From assembly GCA_040772545.1 (NCBI GenBank), contig JAXGXY010000001.1:1178001-1242000 (forward strand): 64,000 nucleotides of DNA, in the 5' to 3' direction. Below the pieces are notes generated by a model. The model made no database searches and was not told where the DNA came from. It saw only the letters and a program-made list of their open reading frames with translations. This DNA comes from UBA1431 sp002329665. GTDB lineage: Bacteria; Bacillota; Clostridia; Christensenellales; UBA1431. Both the position numbers and the translations under genes were made by a program. Positions 16,445-24,960 of this stretch are shown one piece after another. How positions within the stretch are numbered: position 1 is the stretch's first letter; each line of letters begins with the position of its first letter.

Positions 16445-17449
16445 TTATGTGTTTGAGTCGTATTTTTTCACCAATGCGTGCGCATCTTTGCGGATAATCT
16501 CTCTGAGCTCCTTTGGCTCCAGCACCTCGCATACGCTGCCAAACTGAAGCGCGAAAAACCGCATCCCTCTCACGCTTGCATGGAGAATGACGCGCATGTA
16601 TTCTTCGTCTATTTCTTCCATAACGGCCGTGTGCCCGAAATAATCTAAGATATCTCCCGCACATTCGCACGGCATCTTTAGAACGATGCGCTCTGCTTTC
16701 CCTCCAAACATAAAATTATGTTCCGCAGCATATTTGGAGATATCAAGACCGTTCCCATAATCTGTTATCTCAGTTACGGATCGAGCCGCATGATCCAGCA
16801 ATTCAATATCCGTTATACGGTCAATCCGGTAGTGCCGCAGATTATCATAGTTCTTGTAGCTGGCGATAAGGTAGTACTGCCCATTCGTACAAACAAGGGC
16901 ATAGGGATGAATCCGGTCTTTTCTACTTCTTACTGGATGAAGTTTCCCATCCGTTTTGGGTTTATTGTAAATAAAAGCGACTTGTTTTTTCTGTTCGATG
17001 GCCTCGTTTACTATTTCCAGATTCCAAAAGAATTGGCGGTTACGCTGGTGATGCCACTCGCTAACCCTATTTATTTGTGGGATCCTTTTTCGAAAATATC
17101 GGTTGGATAACCCTCCGAGCTTACTGATGATGCGCTTGGCATCGCCTTCGGGAATATATTTTGAAGTTAGCACGCTATCGATCAAAACGAGTAATTCCAT
17201 ATCATCAAAGACGCGTTCCCTAATATATGCGCCCTTGCCGTTTTCTTCGTAGGTGCTTATATCATAGCCCATCTCGCACAAAAGCGAGACGTTTCTGCCG
17301 ATGGCATTTCTGCTCGCCTCGATGCCATAGTCGGCGGATAGTTTTTTTATAATCTCTGCTTGGGTTAACGGATGATCAAAGTCAGAATAATCCTCCAAGA
17401 TTTTAAGTATGCATAGAGCTAAAGCCTTTTTTCCTCCGATAGGTTGCAT
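16445..17449 (-). CDS. WYL-domain transcriptional regulator
   Basis: 334 aa. An N-terminal winged helix-turn-helix (about residues 8-75, LTQAEIIKKLSADYGIEASR) is followed by a WYL-type domain (about 145-245) with VAFIYNKPKTDGKL, RIHPYALVCTNGQYYLIASY and HYRIDRITDIEL, and a WCX-like C-terminal extension. WYL proteins bind nucleic-acid ligands and regulate defence operons (BrxR, CapW). It lies 41 nt upstream of the PDDEXK_4 gene on the same strand and most likely controls that transcript and itself. ATG preceded by AAGGTGAT. Confidence 0.88.
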   Translation of the reverse strand: MQPIGGKKALALCILKILEDYSDFDHPLTQAEIIKKLSADYGIEASRNAIGRNVSLLCEMGYDISTYEENGKGAYIRERVFDDMELLVLIDSVLTSKYIPEGDAKRIISKLGGLSNRYFRKRIPQINRVSEWHHQRNRQFFWNLEIVNEAIEQKKQVAFIYNKPKTDGKLHPVRSRKDRIHPYALVCTNGQYYLIASYKNYDNLRHYRIDRITDIELLDHAARSVTEITDYGNGLDISKYAAEHNFMFGGKAERIVLKMPCECAGDILDYFGHTAVMEEIDEEYMRVILHASVRGMRFFALQFGSVCEVLEPKELREIIRKDAHALVKKYDSNT

Positions 17450-17595
17450 AGCACATCACCTTATACTATGATTTTAGGTACTTATATTTTAATTATAGAG
17501 TCGCACTGTTTTTAATGCAACCTCTTGGGTGTCTTTTATTATGAGGGTTTAGGCGCTACTCCGTTCGGCAAAACGACCTGTCATCTTTAGATTTC

Positions 17596-17973
17596 ATGGC
17601 AATGGCGCACTCCCTGCGTTCAATGCGCGCTGGTGCTATGTTTCCTTGTGGCAATTCGGCTTTGGCCTCACAACATTCTGACAGAGGCTGTCATTACCGA
17701 TGGCCCGGTTGGATTTCAAAAACGGAAAATGCTGGCCTTACAAGGTCGATGTCCAAGAAAGGATGCTCTCCGGACAATGCTGCATGCGAAGGTTTCTTCG
17801 GCCGCCTTAAGAATGAGATGTTTTACGGTCGGTCTTGGAACGGCGTGTCAATACAGCAATTCATCGATGAGCTTGACAGATATCTTGTTTGGTATAACGA
17901 AAAACGTATTAAAATTTCTCTTGGGGCTATGAGCCCCGCTGATTACAGACAAAGTATAGGGTTAGCGGCTTAA
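17596..17973 (+). pseudogene. IS3-family (IS150-like) transposase, 3' remnant
   Basis: Only the C-terminal part of OrfB survives: the second catalytic Asp region (QHSDRGCHYR), then SPDNAACEGFFGRLKNEMFY with the Glu, and YLVWYNEKRIKISLG near the end. The beginning is garbled and no OrfA is present. A further decayed copy lies on the other strand at about 39422-39650, sharing the last 30 bases (including GCCGCTAACCCTATACTTTG there). The following 110 bases to the next gene hold nothing recognisable. Confidence 0.85.
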
Positions 17974-18081
17974 GTTTGTCCAACAAAATGTCCGCATCCC
18001 CTTTCGGTCAAATCGATTCCGGCGTTGACATTTCTTGCGGGTAATTCCTGTGTAACGCGTTAAAGCAGGGCCCCCCAATTC

Positions 18082-19005
18082 CTAGCTCCCGCCGATAGAG
18101 CAATGCAAGCCACAGGATTCAACATTTTTTTTCAGCGTTACCACATCGGTTCTGGTGAGGGGAACGATACCTGCGTATGGATACGCGCGGTATAAATATC
18201 CGTACTTCTCCTGTCCGAGCCGATGGTATGGTAGCAAATGCAATTCGCTGACACCATTTAGCGACACCGCAAATCTGGCGGTTGCGCGAATGTTTTCCGG
18301 ATCGTCATTGTAGCCAGGAATAACAGGCACGCGAATGATGACACGCGTTCCCGAGTTCGCAATAAATTCAGCGTTTTCCAGAATTTTTTTGTTGGAAACT
18401 CCAATAACCTTTTTATGTTGCTCGTTTTGCATATGCTTGATATCCAGCAAAACCAGATCCAGCAACGGTAAAATACGCCCCAATATTTTTTTTGTGGTAT
18501 ACCCGGTTGTTTCGACGGCGTTGTGCCAGCCGTTCGCCTTGCATCCTTTTAGCATCTCCTCCAAAAATACGTGCTGTGTTAACGGCTCCCCTCCGGAAAA
18601 CGTTATGCCGCCGCCCGAATTCCGGTAAAAAACGTTATCCTTTTTCAGCGTTTTCAAAACGTTTTCAACCGTTTTTTCCTGTCCTGCCATTACCAGCGAC
18701 TCTGCATAACACAACTCAGTACATTTTCCACAATTGATGCATTTCCCCCGATCCACCCGCTCCGGCAGCTCAAAATCAATCGCTCCGGCCTCGCAGACGG
18801 CCAGGCATTTGCGGCAGCCTATGCAATTGTTGGGGTAAAACATAATTTCCTGTTCCGGATGCTGTGACTCGGGATTGCTGCACCAAGGGCAGTGCAGTGG
18901 ACATCCCTTCAAAAACACTACAGTCCGTATCCCCGGACCATCATGAACCGAAAACCGCTGAATATTAAAAATCATTCCTTTTGCGTGTTTGTCATAAGCA
19001 TGCAA
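18082..19005 (-). CDS. Glycyl radical enzyme activating protein (radical SAM)
   Basis: 307 aa. The radical-SAM cluster motif CPLHCPWC (C-x3-C-x2-C, about residues 35-42) comes after DGPGIRTVVFLKG, the usual signature of PFL-activase relatives. Two 4Fe-4S ferredoxin motifs follow (CIGCRKCLAVC and CINCGKCTELC, about residues 62-110), then GGGITFSGGEPL for SAM binding. It cleaves S-adenosylmethionine to place the glycyl radical on its partner, encoded just upstream. The extra ferredoxin clusters mark the GRE-activase subtype of diol dehydratases rather than PflA. It is separated from the enzyme gene by 81 nt with a strong hairpin. Confidence 0.95.
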   Translation of the reverse strand: MHAYDKHAKGMIFNIQRFSVHDGPGIRTVVFLKGCPLHCPWCSNPESQHPEQEIMFYPNNCIGCRKCLAVCEAGAIDFELPERVDRGKCINCGKCTELCYAESLVMAGQEKTVENVLKTLKKDNVFYRNSGGGITFSGGEPLTQHVFLEEMLKGCKANGWHNAVETTGYTTKKILGRILPLLDLVLLDIKHMQNEQHKKVIGVSNKKILENAEFIANSGTRVIIRVPVIPGYNDDPENIRATARFAVSLNGVSELHLLPYHRLGQEKYGYLYRAYPYAGIVPLTRTDVVTLKKNVESCGLHCSIGGS

Positions 19006-19040
19006 TGGCTGATCCTCCCGGCTATATCATTTTAATAAGC

Positions 19041-19068
19041 GGATAGAGGGGAAATTTCCCCTCTATCC
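19041..19068 (-). promoter_or_regulatory. Intercistronic hairpin between glycyl radical enzyme and activase genes
   Basis: A perfect 28-bp palindrome (GGATAGAGGGGAAA and its complement). On the minus strand it is followed by GCTTATTAAAAT, so it could partly terminate or protect the upstream mRNA, giving less activase than enzyme. On the plus strand it is followed by TTTTT. Confidence 0.6.
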
Positions 19069-19086
19069 TTTTTCTGTTTTCATGTT

Positions 19087-21468
19087 TTAAAAACATTGTT
19101 CCGTTCTTGCAATAATGTCATCCTGGATCGATCTGTCAAGAGATGTGAAATGTGCGCTGTAGCCGGCGACGCGAACGACGAGATCTCTGTATTTCCCTGG
19201 ATTCTCCTGCGCATCCAAAAGCTTTTCGCGCCCAATCACGTTAAACTGGACATGCAAACCTTTCTGGTCGAAGAAACTGCGAACCAGCGACGAAAGGTTT
19301 CTGAGCCCCGATTCTCCCTCCAGGGCCGACGGATGGAACTTCTGGTTTAACAATGTGCCATTGGAAGCTATGAAGTGGTCGAGATGTGCAACTGAATTTA
19401 CTGCGGCGGTCGGCCCCGTAGAGTCTCTTCCGGAGACCGGAGAAACACCGTCTGCCAGGGGTGTGCCGGCCATTCTTCCATCCGGCGTGGCACCAGTTCC
19501 TGCTCCCATTGGAACGTTTGCTGAAACGGGATATAGGCCGGGCTGGAAACGTCCTCCCCTGGGGTTAGAATACTTCTCAACTTCACGGCAATAAACCAGA
19601 GCTCCCTCCCGGGTCAATTCGTCTACCTCCTCGATATCATTCCCGAATTTAGGTACCCTGTTTATCAGCATCTGACGCATATCTTCTTTGTCTTTAAAAT
19701 TGCTGTCCAACGCATCTTTCAGTTCCTTTGCGGTAATCGCTTTCTCGTCAAAAACGAGTTTCTTGATTGCGGTCAATGAATCGCCCGTGTTCGCAACGCC
19801 TACGCCTTGCGGTCCGGTGAAATTATAATGCGCGCCGCCTTCCTGTAGCGATTTGCCTTTCACAATGCAGTCATCTGTCATAGAAGACAAAAACGGCAGC
19901 GGCGCCCTTTCGCCGTGTGCAAGGTCTACGGAGTTGTCGGCGTTAATCAGCAGGCTGACAAAATATTCCATTTGTTTCTTATAGGCATCCATGAAATCGT
20001 CAAACGACTTAAAAGATGTAAATTCGCCGGTCTTCGGACCGAGCTGCTTGCCGCCTGCCATACCGTTGTTGATGGTTATCTCCAGGACCTTCGTAGTATT
20101 GAAGAAAGCCGCATCATGCCATCCTTCCGTTTTTCCGCCTTTTTGGGGTTCCACACATCCGATAATGCCGTAATCGCGTGCGTCTTTCAAGGTAACTCCA
20201 CGGCTGACCAGGCTCGGAATAATGACTTCGTCATTATAATACGCTGGCATGCCAAGCCCCAGACGGCTTACCTCACTCGCTTTCATCCGCAAGCTATCAG
20301 GCGTTTTGTTCCATACCCGTATGGAAATAGAGGGCTGCGGCAATTTGGTATGCGCGGTCGCATCGAGGCACATGAACGATAAATCGTTTGTAGCATCAAG
20401 ACCGTCTTCCGTCTGGCCTCCTACGATCAGGTTCTGGAACATCGGGTAACCGCCAAATGCCTTGGTTGAGCCTTCATCGCGGACTTTGTTCACATCGTTG
20501 AACTTGATCCAAAGGCAATCAAGAAGTTCCTGGGCTTCTTCTTTTGTAATCTTGCCGCTCCTGATGTCTTCCTCGTAATACGGATACATATACTGGTCAA
20601 AGCGCATCGGCGAAATGGAGTGTCCGTTTGATTCAATCTGGATAATGGCCTGTACAAACCAAAACGACTGCAGCGCTTCATAGAAGGAACGTGCCGGCTT
20701 AGCCGGTACCCATTTGCAATTTTTAGCAATCTGCATCAGTTCTTTCCGCCTGACATCGTCCTGTTCCTGCTTGGCAAGATCCTTGGCCAATGCGGCAAAC
20801 CGACCGGCATAGTTGATCGCAGCTTTCGCCGTCATGATCACTGCCGAAAGGAAGTGGCGTTTCTTAATGTACTCTGGTTTAGTTTTATCGGCCTTCGCCA
20901 TCTCTTCTTCGGCTTCCGCAATAATGCCGTTGAAGCCTTTGGCCAGCACCTTGCCATAATCCACGCTGATGTGGCCTACGCCGTTAAAGAAGTAGTTTCC
21001 TACCGTAAACACGCCGGCATCGATGGCATCCTTTGTTTCCGGGAACATATAGTTCGCCGCCATTTCATTTACCGTCTTGCCGTCCCAGTACTCAAAGACT
21101 TCCTTGAGTTTTTCCTTTGTCTCCTCGGAAATCAGGAATACGTCGCCTTTACGTTTGGCCAGAGTTTCAAATTCATCCAATAGCCATTTGTTCGAAAACT
21201 CAGGGAAAATCTGGGTTCCTCGCGGTTTTGCAGTCAGGTTTCCTACGATCATTTCCTCGTCTCTGATCACAACCGTCATTTCGCCGAGGATTTTTTCCAT
21301 CGCCTTTGCGCGGCGAACAATCATAGGCATATCCTCGGTTTCTTTAAACGACTCTGTGATCAACGTAGCTCTTTCTGCATCAATTTCCGGTGTTACAGAA
21401 TACAACCCTTCAACCAGTTTTTCAAGCCTTGGACTTACCGTATACGTTTCTTGCTTTGCAACTGCCAT
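19087..21468 (-). CDS. Glycyl radical enzyme, glycerol/diol dehydratase type
   Basis: 793 aa from the ATG at 21468 behind GGAGGG; a 12-residue longer frame lacks a ribosome site. The thiyl cysteine is Cys438 in IIGCVEP, with Glu440. The glycyl radical is about Gly769 in RVAGYSAHF. His166 (NGVGHISVDY), Ser280 (QIESNGHS) and Asp452 (GWHD) fall where B12-independent glycerol dehydratase has His164, Ser282 and Asp447, which supports dehydration of a vicinal diol rather than pyruvate cleavage or C-N lysis. Substrate (glycerol, propanediol or another diol) cannot be fixed, and no aldehyde/alcohol dehydrogenase or microcompartment genes are near. The radical is destroyed by oxygen, so the host is anaerobic. 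Activase is the next gene. Confidence 0.88.
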   Translation of the reverse strand: MAVAKQETYTVSPRLEKLVEGLYSVTPEIDAERATLITESFKETEDMPMIVRRAKAMEKILGEMTVVIRDEEMIVGNLTAKPRGTQIFPEFSNKWLLDEFETLAKRKGDVFLISEETKEKLKEVFEYWDGKTVNEMAANYMFPETKDAIDAGVFTVGNYFFNGVGHISVDYGKVLAKGFNGIIAEAEEEMAKADKTKPEYIKKRHFLSAVIMTAKAAINYAGRFAALAKDLAKQEQDDVRRKELMQIAKNCKWVPAKPARSFYEALQSFWFVQAIIQIESNGHSISPMRFDQYMYPYYEEDIRSGKITKEEAQELLDCLWIKFNDVNKVRDEGSTKAFGGYPMFQNLIVGGQTEDGLDATNDLSFMCLDATAHTKLPQPSISIRVWNKTPDSLRMKASEVSRLGLGMPAYYNDEVIIPSLVSRGVTLKDARDYGIIGCVEPQKGGKTEGWHDAAFFNTTKVLEITINNGMAGGKQLGPKTGEFTSFKSFDDFMDAYKKQMEYFVSLLINADNSVDLAHGERAPLPFLSSMTDDCIVKGKSLQEGGAHYNFTGPQGVGVANTGDSLTAIKKLVFDEKAITAKELKDALDSNFKDKEDMRQMLINRVPKFGNDIEEVDELTREGALVYCREVEKYSNPRGGRFQPGLYPVSANVPMGAGTGATPDGRMAGTPLADGVSPVSGRDSTGPTAAVNSVAHLDHFIASNGTLLNQKFHPSALEGESGLRNLSSLVRSFFDQKGLHVQFNVIGREKLLDAQENPGKYRDLVVRVAGYSAHFTSLDRSIQDDIIARTEQCF

Positions 21469-21772
21469 TGTGTAACCCTCCTTATTAATCCGTTCCGCCA
21501 TCATTCACGTCCTTACCGTTCTGTATCCGTTCGCACAATTACTCCCGTACCGAAATTTTTCATTTCATTCGGAAGTAAATTAATACAAAAAATCAGCATC
21601 ACGTTAAGATAACCACTGCCGCGTCCACAGACGGCTGAGAATGTGTACGTTCAACGACCGATAAGTAAAGCATAGTGAACATGATTTATTAACATGTGAA
21701 TGTATATTAACATTATACAACATTATTTTATACGATGCACTATGGAAACGCAAGTGGTGTCAAATTATATTT
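21469..21772. other. AT-rich upstream region of the glycyl radical enzyme gene
   Basis: Apart from the ribosome-binding site (GGAGGG) this 300-bp stretch has no gene. It is AT-rich around 21690-21740, with a TATAAT on the minus strand near 21713-21718 but no good -35. It is presumably the promoter region of the enzyme-activase pair. Confidence 0.4.
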
Positions 21773-21986
21773 GCCCCCGATTTATGGTCCAGGAGCAATG
21801 TTAGGAAATTAGTGATTCTAGGCAGCGATTGGAATCACGGTTTGAAGGGCTGGCGGCCGCCCGCCGAGGCTCGAATGCGGCCTGATCTGATTGTAGTATC
21901 GGATCCAACGTTGTGTCAACACCTGTGCTTCAAGCATGGTGTCAAAAAGTTCTCCATTGAGAAATTCAGCTCGCATGCGAGCGTTA
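21773..21986 (-). mobile_element. IS3-family fragment, 3' end of orfB plus terminal repeat
   Basis: It begins with the same terminal sequence as the complete element at 22737 (TGCCCCCGATTTATGG) and encodes the last roughly 55 residues of the same transposase (RAEFLNGELFDTMLEAQ to the stop). Identity ends abruptly at about 21986 (after CGAGCGTTA). The following 175 bases to the lipoprotein gene contain nothing I recognise. Confidence 0.85.
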
Positions 21987-22163
21987 CGTAGGACCACAAT
22001 TGAAACAAAAGTATTGTTCAAAAACACTCGACCTTTTTGCGGTGCCTTAAAATGCAGATTTTTACTAGTCGACGTAATCCTGCCGTCGCCGGCGGCAATG
22101 GCGGCGTGCAATCAAAAAATGAACTATGCCGCCGTGACCCCGGGAGACAAGGAACCGTCGCTT

Positions 22164-22709
22164 TTAGAATCCGCCTGTTTCAGGCCAACCTTCCGGCTGC
22201 CCGTCGTAGCCGTCTGCCGCGGCATCAAAAAGCGGGTAGAAGTTGACATAAGAGTAGTCGAACGTCTCGTTTTCCTCCGCCACGATCACGTCCCAGCGTC
22301 CGTTGGTATAGACTGTTGCGCCCGGCCAGTCTTTGCCGTACTCGTGCTCCGCCTGTTTTTCAAAACCGACAGATTCCAGACGCTTGCCGTAGGCGTCGAT
22401 GTCTGCCTGCTTGTAGACGATGTCGGTTGTGTAGAAGCTCCTGTCAGGAGCCCAGCCGCCGCCCAAGATTTCGCCATTCACCGGCGTCGGAATATCTTTA
22501 GGCCAGCCGTTCGGCGCAGGTACGCCCGGTTCCGGATCCGGAGTGGGTTCATTTTGCTCCGGCTCTGCGCTTTCGTCCGGCTGTTCGCTTTCATCAACTG
22601 ATTGAGAAGCGGGCGGCGACGGCTCAGGTTGTTGCGTATCCTTGCCGCAGGCGGCAAGAGAGAAAACAAGCGCCAGAACAGCTAGAAAGATTAGAATTTT
22701 CTTAAACAT
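22164..22709 (-). CDS. Predicted lipoprotein
   Basis: 181 aa, ATG behind AGGAGGAGAG. The signal peptide MFKKILIFLAVLALVFSLAAC has a lipobox at Cys21. A Pro/Glu/Ser-rich linker (about residues 24-66) with PTPDPEPG is followed by a domain of about 110 residues opening NGWPKDIPTPVNGEILGGGW, with later WPGATVYTNGRWDVIVA. The domain resembles small secreted proteins seen in many Clostridia, but I cannot assign a function. It is hemmed in by an IS3 fragment downstream and a complete IS3 28 nt upstream of its start, so its own promoter may have been displaced. Confidence 0.75.
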   Translation of the reverse strand: MFKKILIFLAVLALVFSLAACGKDTQQPEPSPPASQSVDESEQPDESAEPEQNEPTPDPEPGVPAPNGWPKDIPTPVNGEILGGGWAPDRSFYTTDIVYKQADIDAYGKRLESVGFEKQAEHEYGKDWPGATVYTNGRWDVIVAEENETFDYSYVNFYPLFDAAADGYDGQPEGWPETGGF

Positions 22710-22782
22710 GCAATCACTCTCCTCCTAAAATTGATCTGCCCCCGATTTATGGTCCAGGAGCAATATTAGTAAATCGGTGATT

Positions 22783-23538
22783 CTAAGCAGCGAATGAAAC
22801 CACGGTTTGAGGGGCGGGCGGCCGTCCGCCGAGACTCGAATGCGGCCTGATCTGATTGTAATATCGGATCCAATGTTGTGTCAACACCTGTGCTTCAAGC
22901 ATGGTGTCAAACATTTCTCCGTTCAGGAATTCTGCTCTCATACGAGCGTTAAAGCTTTCGATATAGCCGTTCTCCCATGGGCTGCCCGGCTCGATATAGG
23001 CTGTAATGGAACCTGCGTCACTCAGCCATTTGCGAATCCGGTTGGCGGTGAATTCGCTTCCGTTATCGCTCCTCATGTACTCCGGAACACCGCGGGTCAG
23101 CATAAGGTCAGATAGCAGCTCAATCACATCATTGTTCCGCCAGCTTCTGCGGGGCACGCTGGCAAGGCATTCATGCGTATGTTCGTCCAGAACGTTCAAA
23201 AACCGAATCTTTCGGCCATTGCTTGTTCTGTCTTCTACAAAATCATAACTCCACACATGATTTTTATGCTCTGCTCTCAGACGAATGCTGCTACCATCTG
23301 TCAACCAGAGTCTGCGCTTATTTACCTGCTTTTTCGGCAATTTCAGGCCTTCTTCACGCCAGATTCGTTCCACACGTTTATGGTTGATCAGGATTCCTTC
23401 ATTCCGAAGCATATAGGTAACCATCCGATACCCGACTCGCCCGTATTTGATAACTACTCGGATGATCGCGGCACGGATCTCGTCTTCGTCGCTGCGTTTC
23501 ACAGGTTCATACCGGCAACTGTTGCGGTTGATCTGCAA
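22783..23538 (-). CDS. IS3-family transposase OrfB (catalytic part)
   Basis: 251 codons from the first ATG. The frame continues upstream to the slippery site at 23622-23628 as LLSPAKRLAPVKYAVVKH and on through AERWACRVLQ, the normal beginning of OrfB in this group, so the active product is the OrfAB fusion. The DDE residues lie in VWSYDFVEDRTSNG, MRSDNGSEFTA and WENGYIESFN, and the C-terminus has YYNQIRPHSSLGGR. All three are intact, so the element may be mobile. Confidence 0.93.
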   Translation of the reverse strand: MQINRNSCRYEPVKRSDEDEIRAAIIRVVIKYGRVGYRMVTYMLRNEGILINHKRVERIWREEGLKLPKKQVNKRRLWLTDGSSIRLRAEHKNHVWSYDFVEDRTSNGRKIRFLNVLDEHTHECLASVPRRSWRNNDVIELLSDLMLTRGVPEYMRSDNGSEFTANRIRKWLSDAGSITAYIEPGSPWENGYIESFNARMRAEFLNGEMFDTMLEAQVLTQHWIRYYNQIRPHSSLGGRPPAPQTVVSFAA

Positions 23539-23615
23539 TACCCTGCAAGCCCATCTTTCTGCAACATGATGTTTGACTACGGCATACTTGACGGGCGCTA
23601 AGCGCTTGGCAGGGC

Positions 23616-23894
23616 TTAGAAGTTTTTTGAGTTCACATCTCTGAGAATCGAGATGTCCAATGCTTGTTCGGCTACCAGTTTCTTCAAACGCGCGTTTTCT
23701 TTTTCCAATTCCTTCATTCGCCGGGCGTCGCTGATGTTCATCCCACCGTATTCTTTTCGCCAGCGATAATATGTCTGCTCTGTGATTCCGAGCCCCCTAC
23801 AGGCTTCTGCAACCGTTTTACCTTGGTTGCAATGTAGCTCTACTTCCCGTAGCTTGACGATGTTTTGCTCGACTGTGTAATTCTTTCGTGCCAT
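23616..23894 (-). CDS. IS3-family OrfA (helix-turn-helix)
   Basis: 92 aa: an HTH_Tnp_1 domain (GKTVAEACRGLGITEQTYYR) and a leucine-zipper-like coiled coil (MKELEKENARLKKLVAEQAL). OrfA binds the terminal repeats; the fusion with OrfB is the transposase. The ATG at 23894 follows AAAGGA. The stop TAA comes just after the slippery heptamer, as expected for -1 frameshifting. Confidence 0.93.
   Translation of the reverse strand: MARKNYTVEQNIVKLREVELHCNQGKTVAEACRGLGITEQTYYRWRKEYGGMNISDARRMKELEKENARLKKLVAEQALDISILRDVNSKNF
23622..23628 (-). promoter_or_regulatory. -1 ribosomal frameshift site A_AAA_AAC
   Basis: In orfA frame the codons are TCA AAA AAC TTC TAA. A -1 slip on A_AAA_AAC moves ribosomes into the orfB frame, which is open from this point, giving OrfAB. 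Confidence 0.85.
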
Positions 23895-23967
23895 TTCCTT
23901 TCAGCTCCTTTGTTAGTCTTTTGTCTCTCTTTCCTAACATTGTAGCTGGTCCAGTTTTCGGGGACTA

Positions 23968-24916
23968 GATCAGCGTTGGTTTCGGTGTGGATGTCTTCGA
24001 GGACTCTGTACTCGGCGGTTCGGACGGCTTGGACGAATGTTCCGCCGGAGTATTGCTTTTAGAATTGCTGCTGCTTTTTGTGTCTGCTGACGAAGACGAA
24101 GATGCCCCTTGACTCGCGCTTACCTGCGAAGTCTGGGAGGAAGCCTCTCTTCCGCTGCCGGCATCCCCAGATGAACCTGTTTCGGATTCGGTCTGGGAGA
24201 GCGAGCTTTCAGATGCAATTGCCCGGTATACAGACGCCCGCACCTCGGGATCATTGCCTTTGCGAACCGCTTCGATTAGGACTTCACGGAGGGAGCAGTT
24301 GTTGAAAGTAATCTTTCCTAAGATATCGAAGACCTTGCCGCCCAAGGCTTCATGCTCCTGCTCCAATTTATCGAACAACCGCCGGAAAACCGCGCCCTCT
24401 CGCGTTTCCTAAGAAACGAGGTTCCATAAATGGCATACTTCTGTCTGCCCGATACGATGGATACGTTCGAACCTATGCTCCAGGCGGTTGGGGTTCCATG
24501 GCAGGTCATAGTTTATCATCAAATGCGCACGTTGCAGGTTGATACCTTCTCCGGCAGCGTCAGTCGCTATCAGTATGCGCACATCTTTATCCTGCTTAAA
24601 AAGTTCTTTCAACCTTTCTGCGTTCGTCCCGAAGAAGTCCGCCATGAATGGTAACGACGGCTTGATCGTGGCCAAACAGCGAACGAATCTTTTCAGAGAA
24701 GTACCGTAGTATGTCCCTGTGCTCAGTGAATATGATCAGCTTCTCGCGCATACCGTCAAGGCCAAACATATTTTGATCGTCCTGAAGCAGCTTGATAATT
24801 CGTCCCATTTCCGGTCTTCGCCACTTACCCGGACTTCATTGGCCATGTGTTCAAGCTTTTGTAGCGTTTATATCTCCGCTTCCAGTTCAGAAATCGTTGA
24901 AGCGGCAGATGCCTGA
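23968..24916 (-). pseudogene. Relic of a second Hma-type SNF2 helicase, fused to a Ser-rich tail
   Basis: Read 5' to 3' on the minus strand in three frames, the region matches the C-terminal helicase lobe of the intact gene at 31111-34605: LIIFTEHRDILRYF, VTIHGGLLRDERRKVE, ILIATDAAGEGINLQRAHLM, RIHRIGQTEVCHLWNLV, then LGGKVFDILGKITF and GNDPEVRAS. Frameshifts separate the pieces and the ATPase lobe is missing. After YRAIASES the frame (23965-24378) runs into about 80 Ser/Thr/Pro-rich residues unlike any helicase, probably the linker of a secreted protein joined by deletion. The IS3 element closes the left end. Confidence 0.8.
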
Positions 24917-24960
24917 TCGGCAACGTTTATCTATAATACCCACAATAATTTACCCTTTCC

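Larger units (their letters stand above)
22737..23967 (-). mobile_element. Complete IS3-family insertion sequence (IS407-like organisation)
   Basis: Terminal inverted repeats are visible: TGCCCCCGATTTATGGTCC at the left, TAGTCCCCGAAAACTGGACC read inward from the right. A 4-bp duplication GATC flanks it (22733-22736 and 23968-23971). It carries orfA and orfB with a frameshift signal between. It inserted at the end of the Ser-rich segment of the helicase relic, separating it from the lipoprotein gene. Confidence 0.88.
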
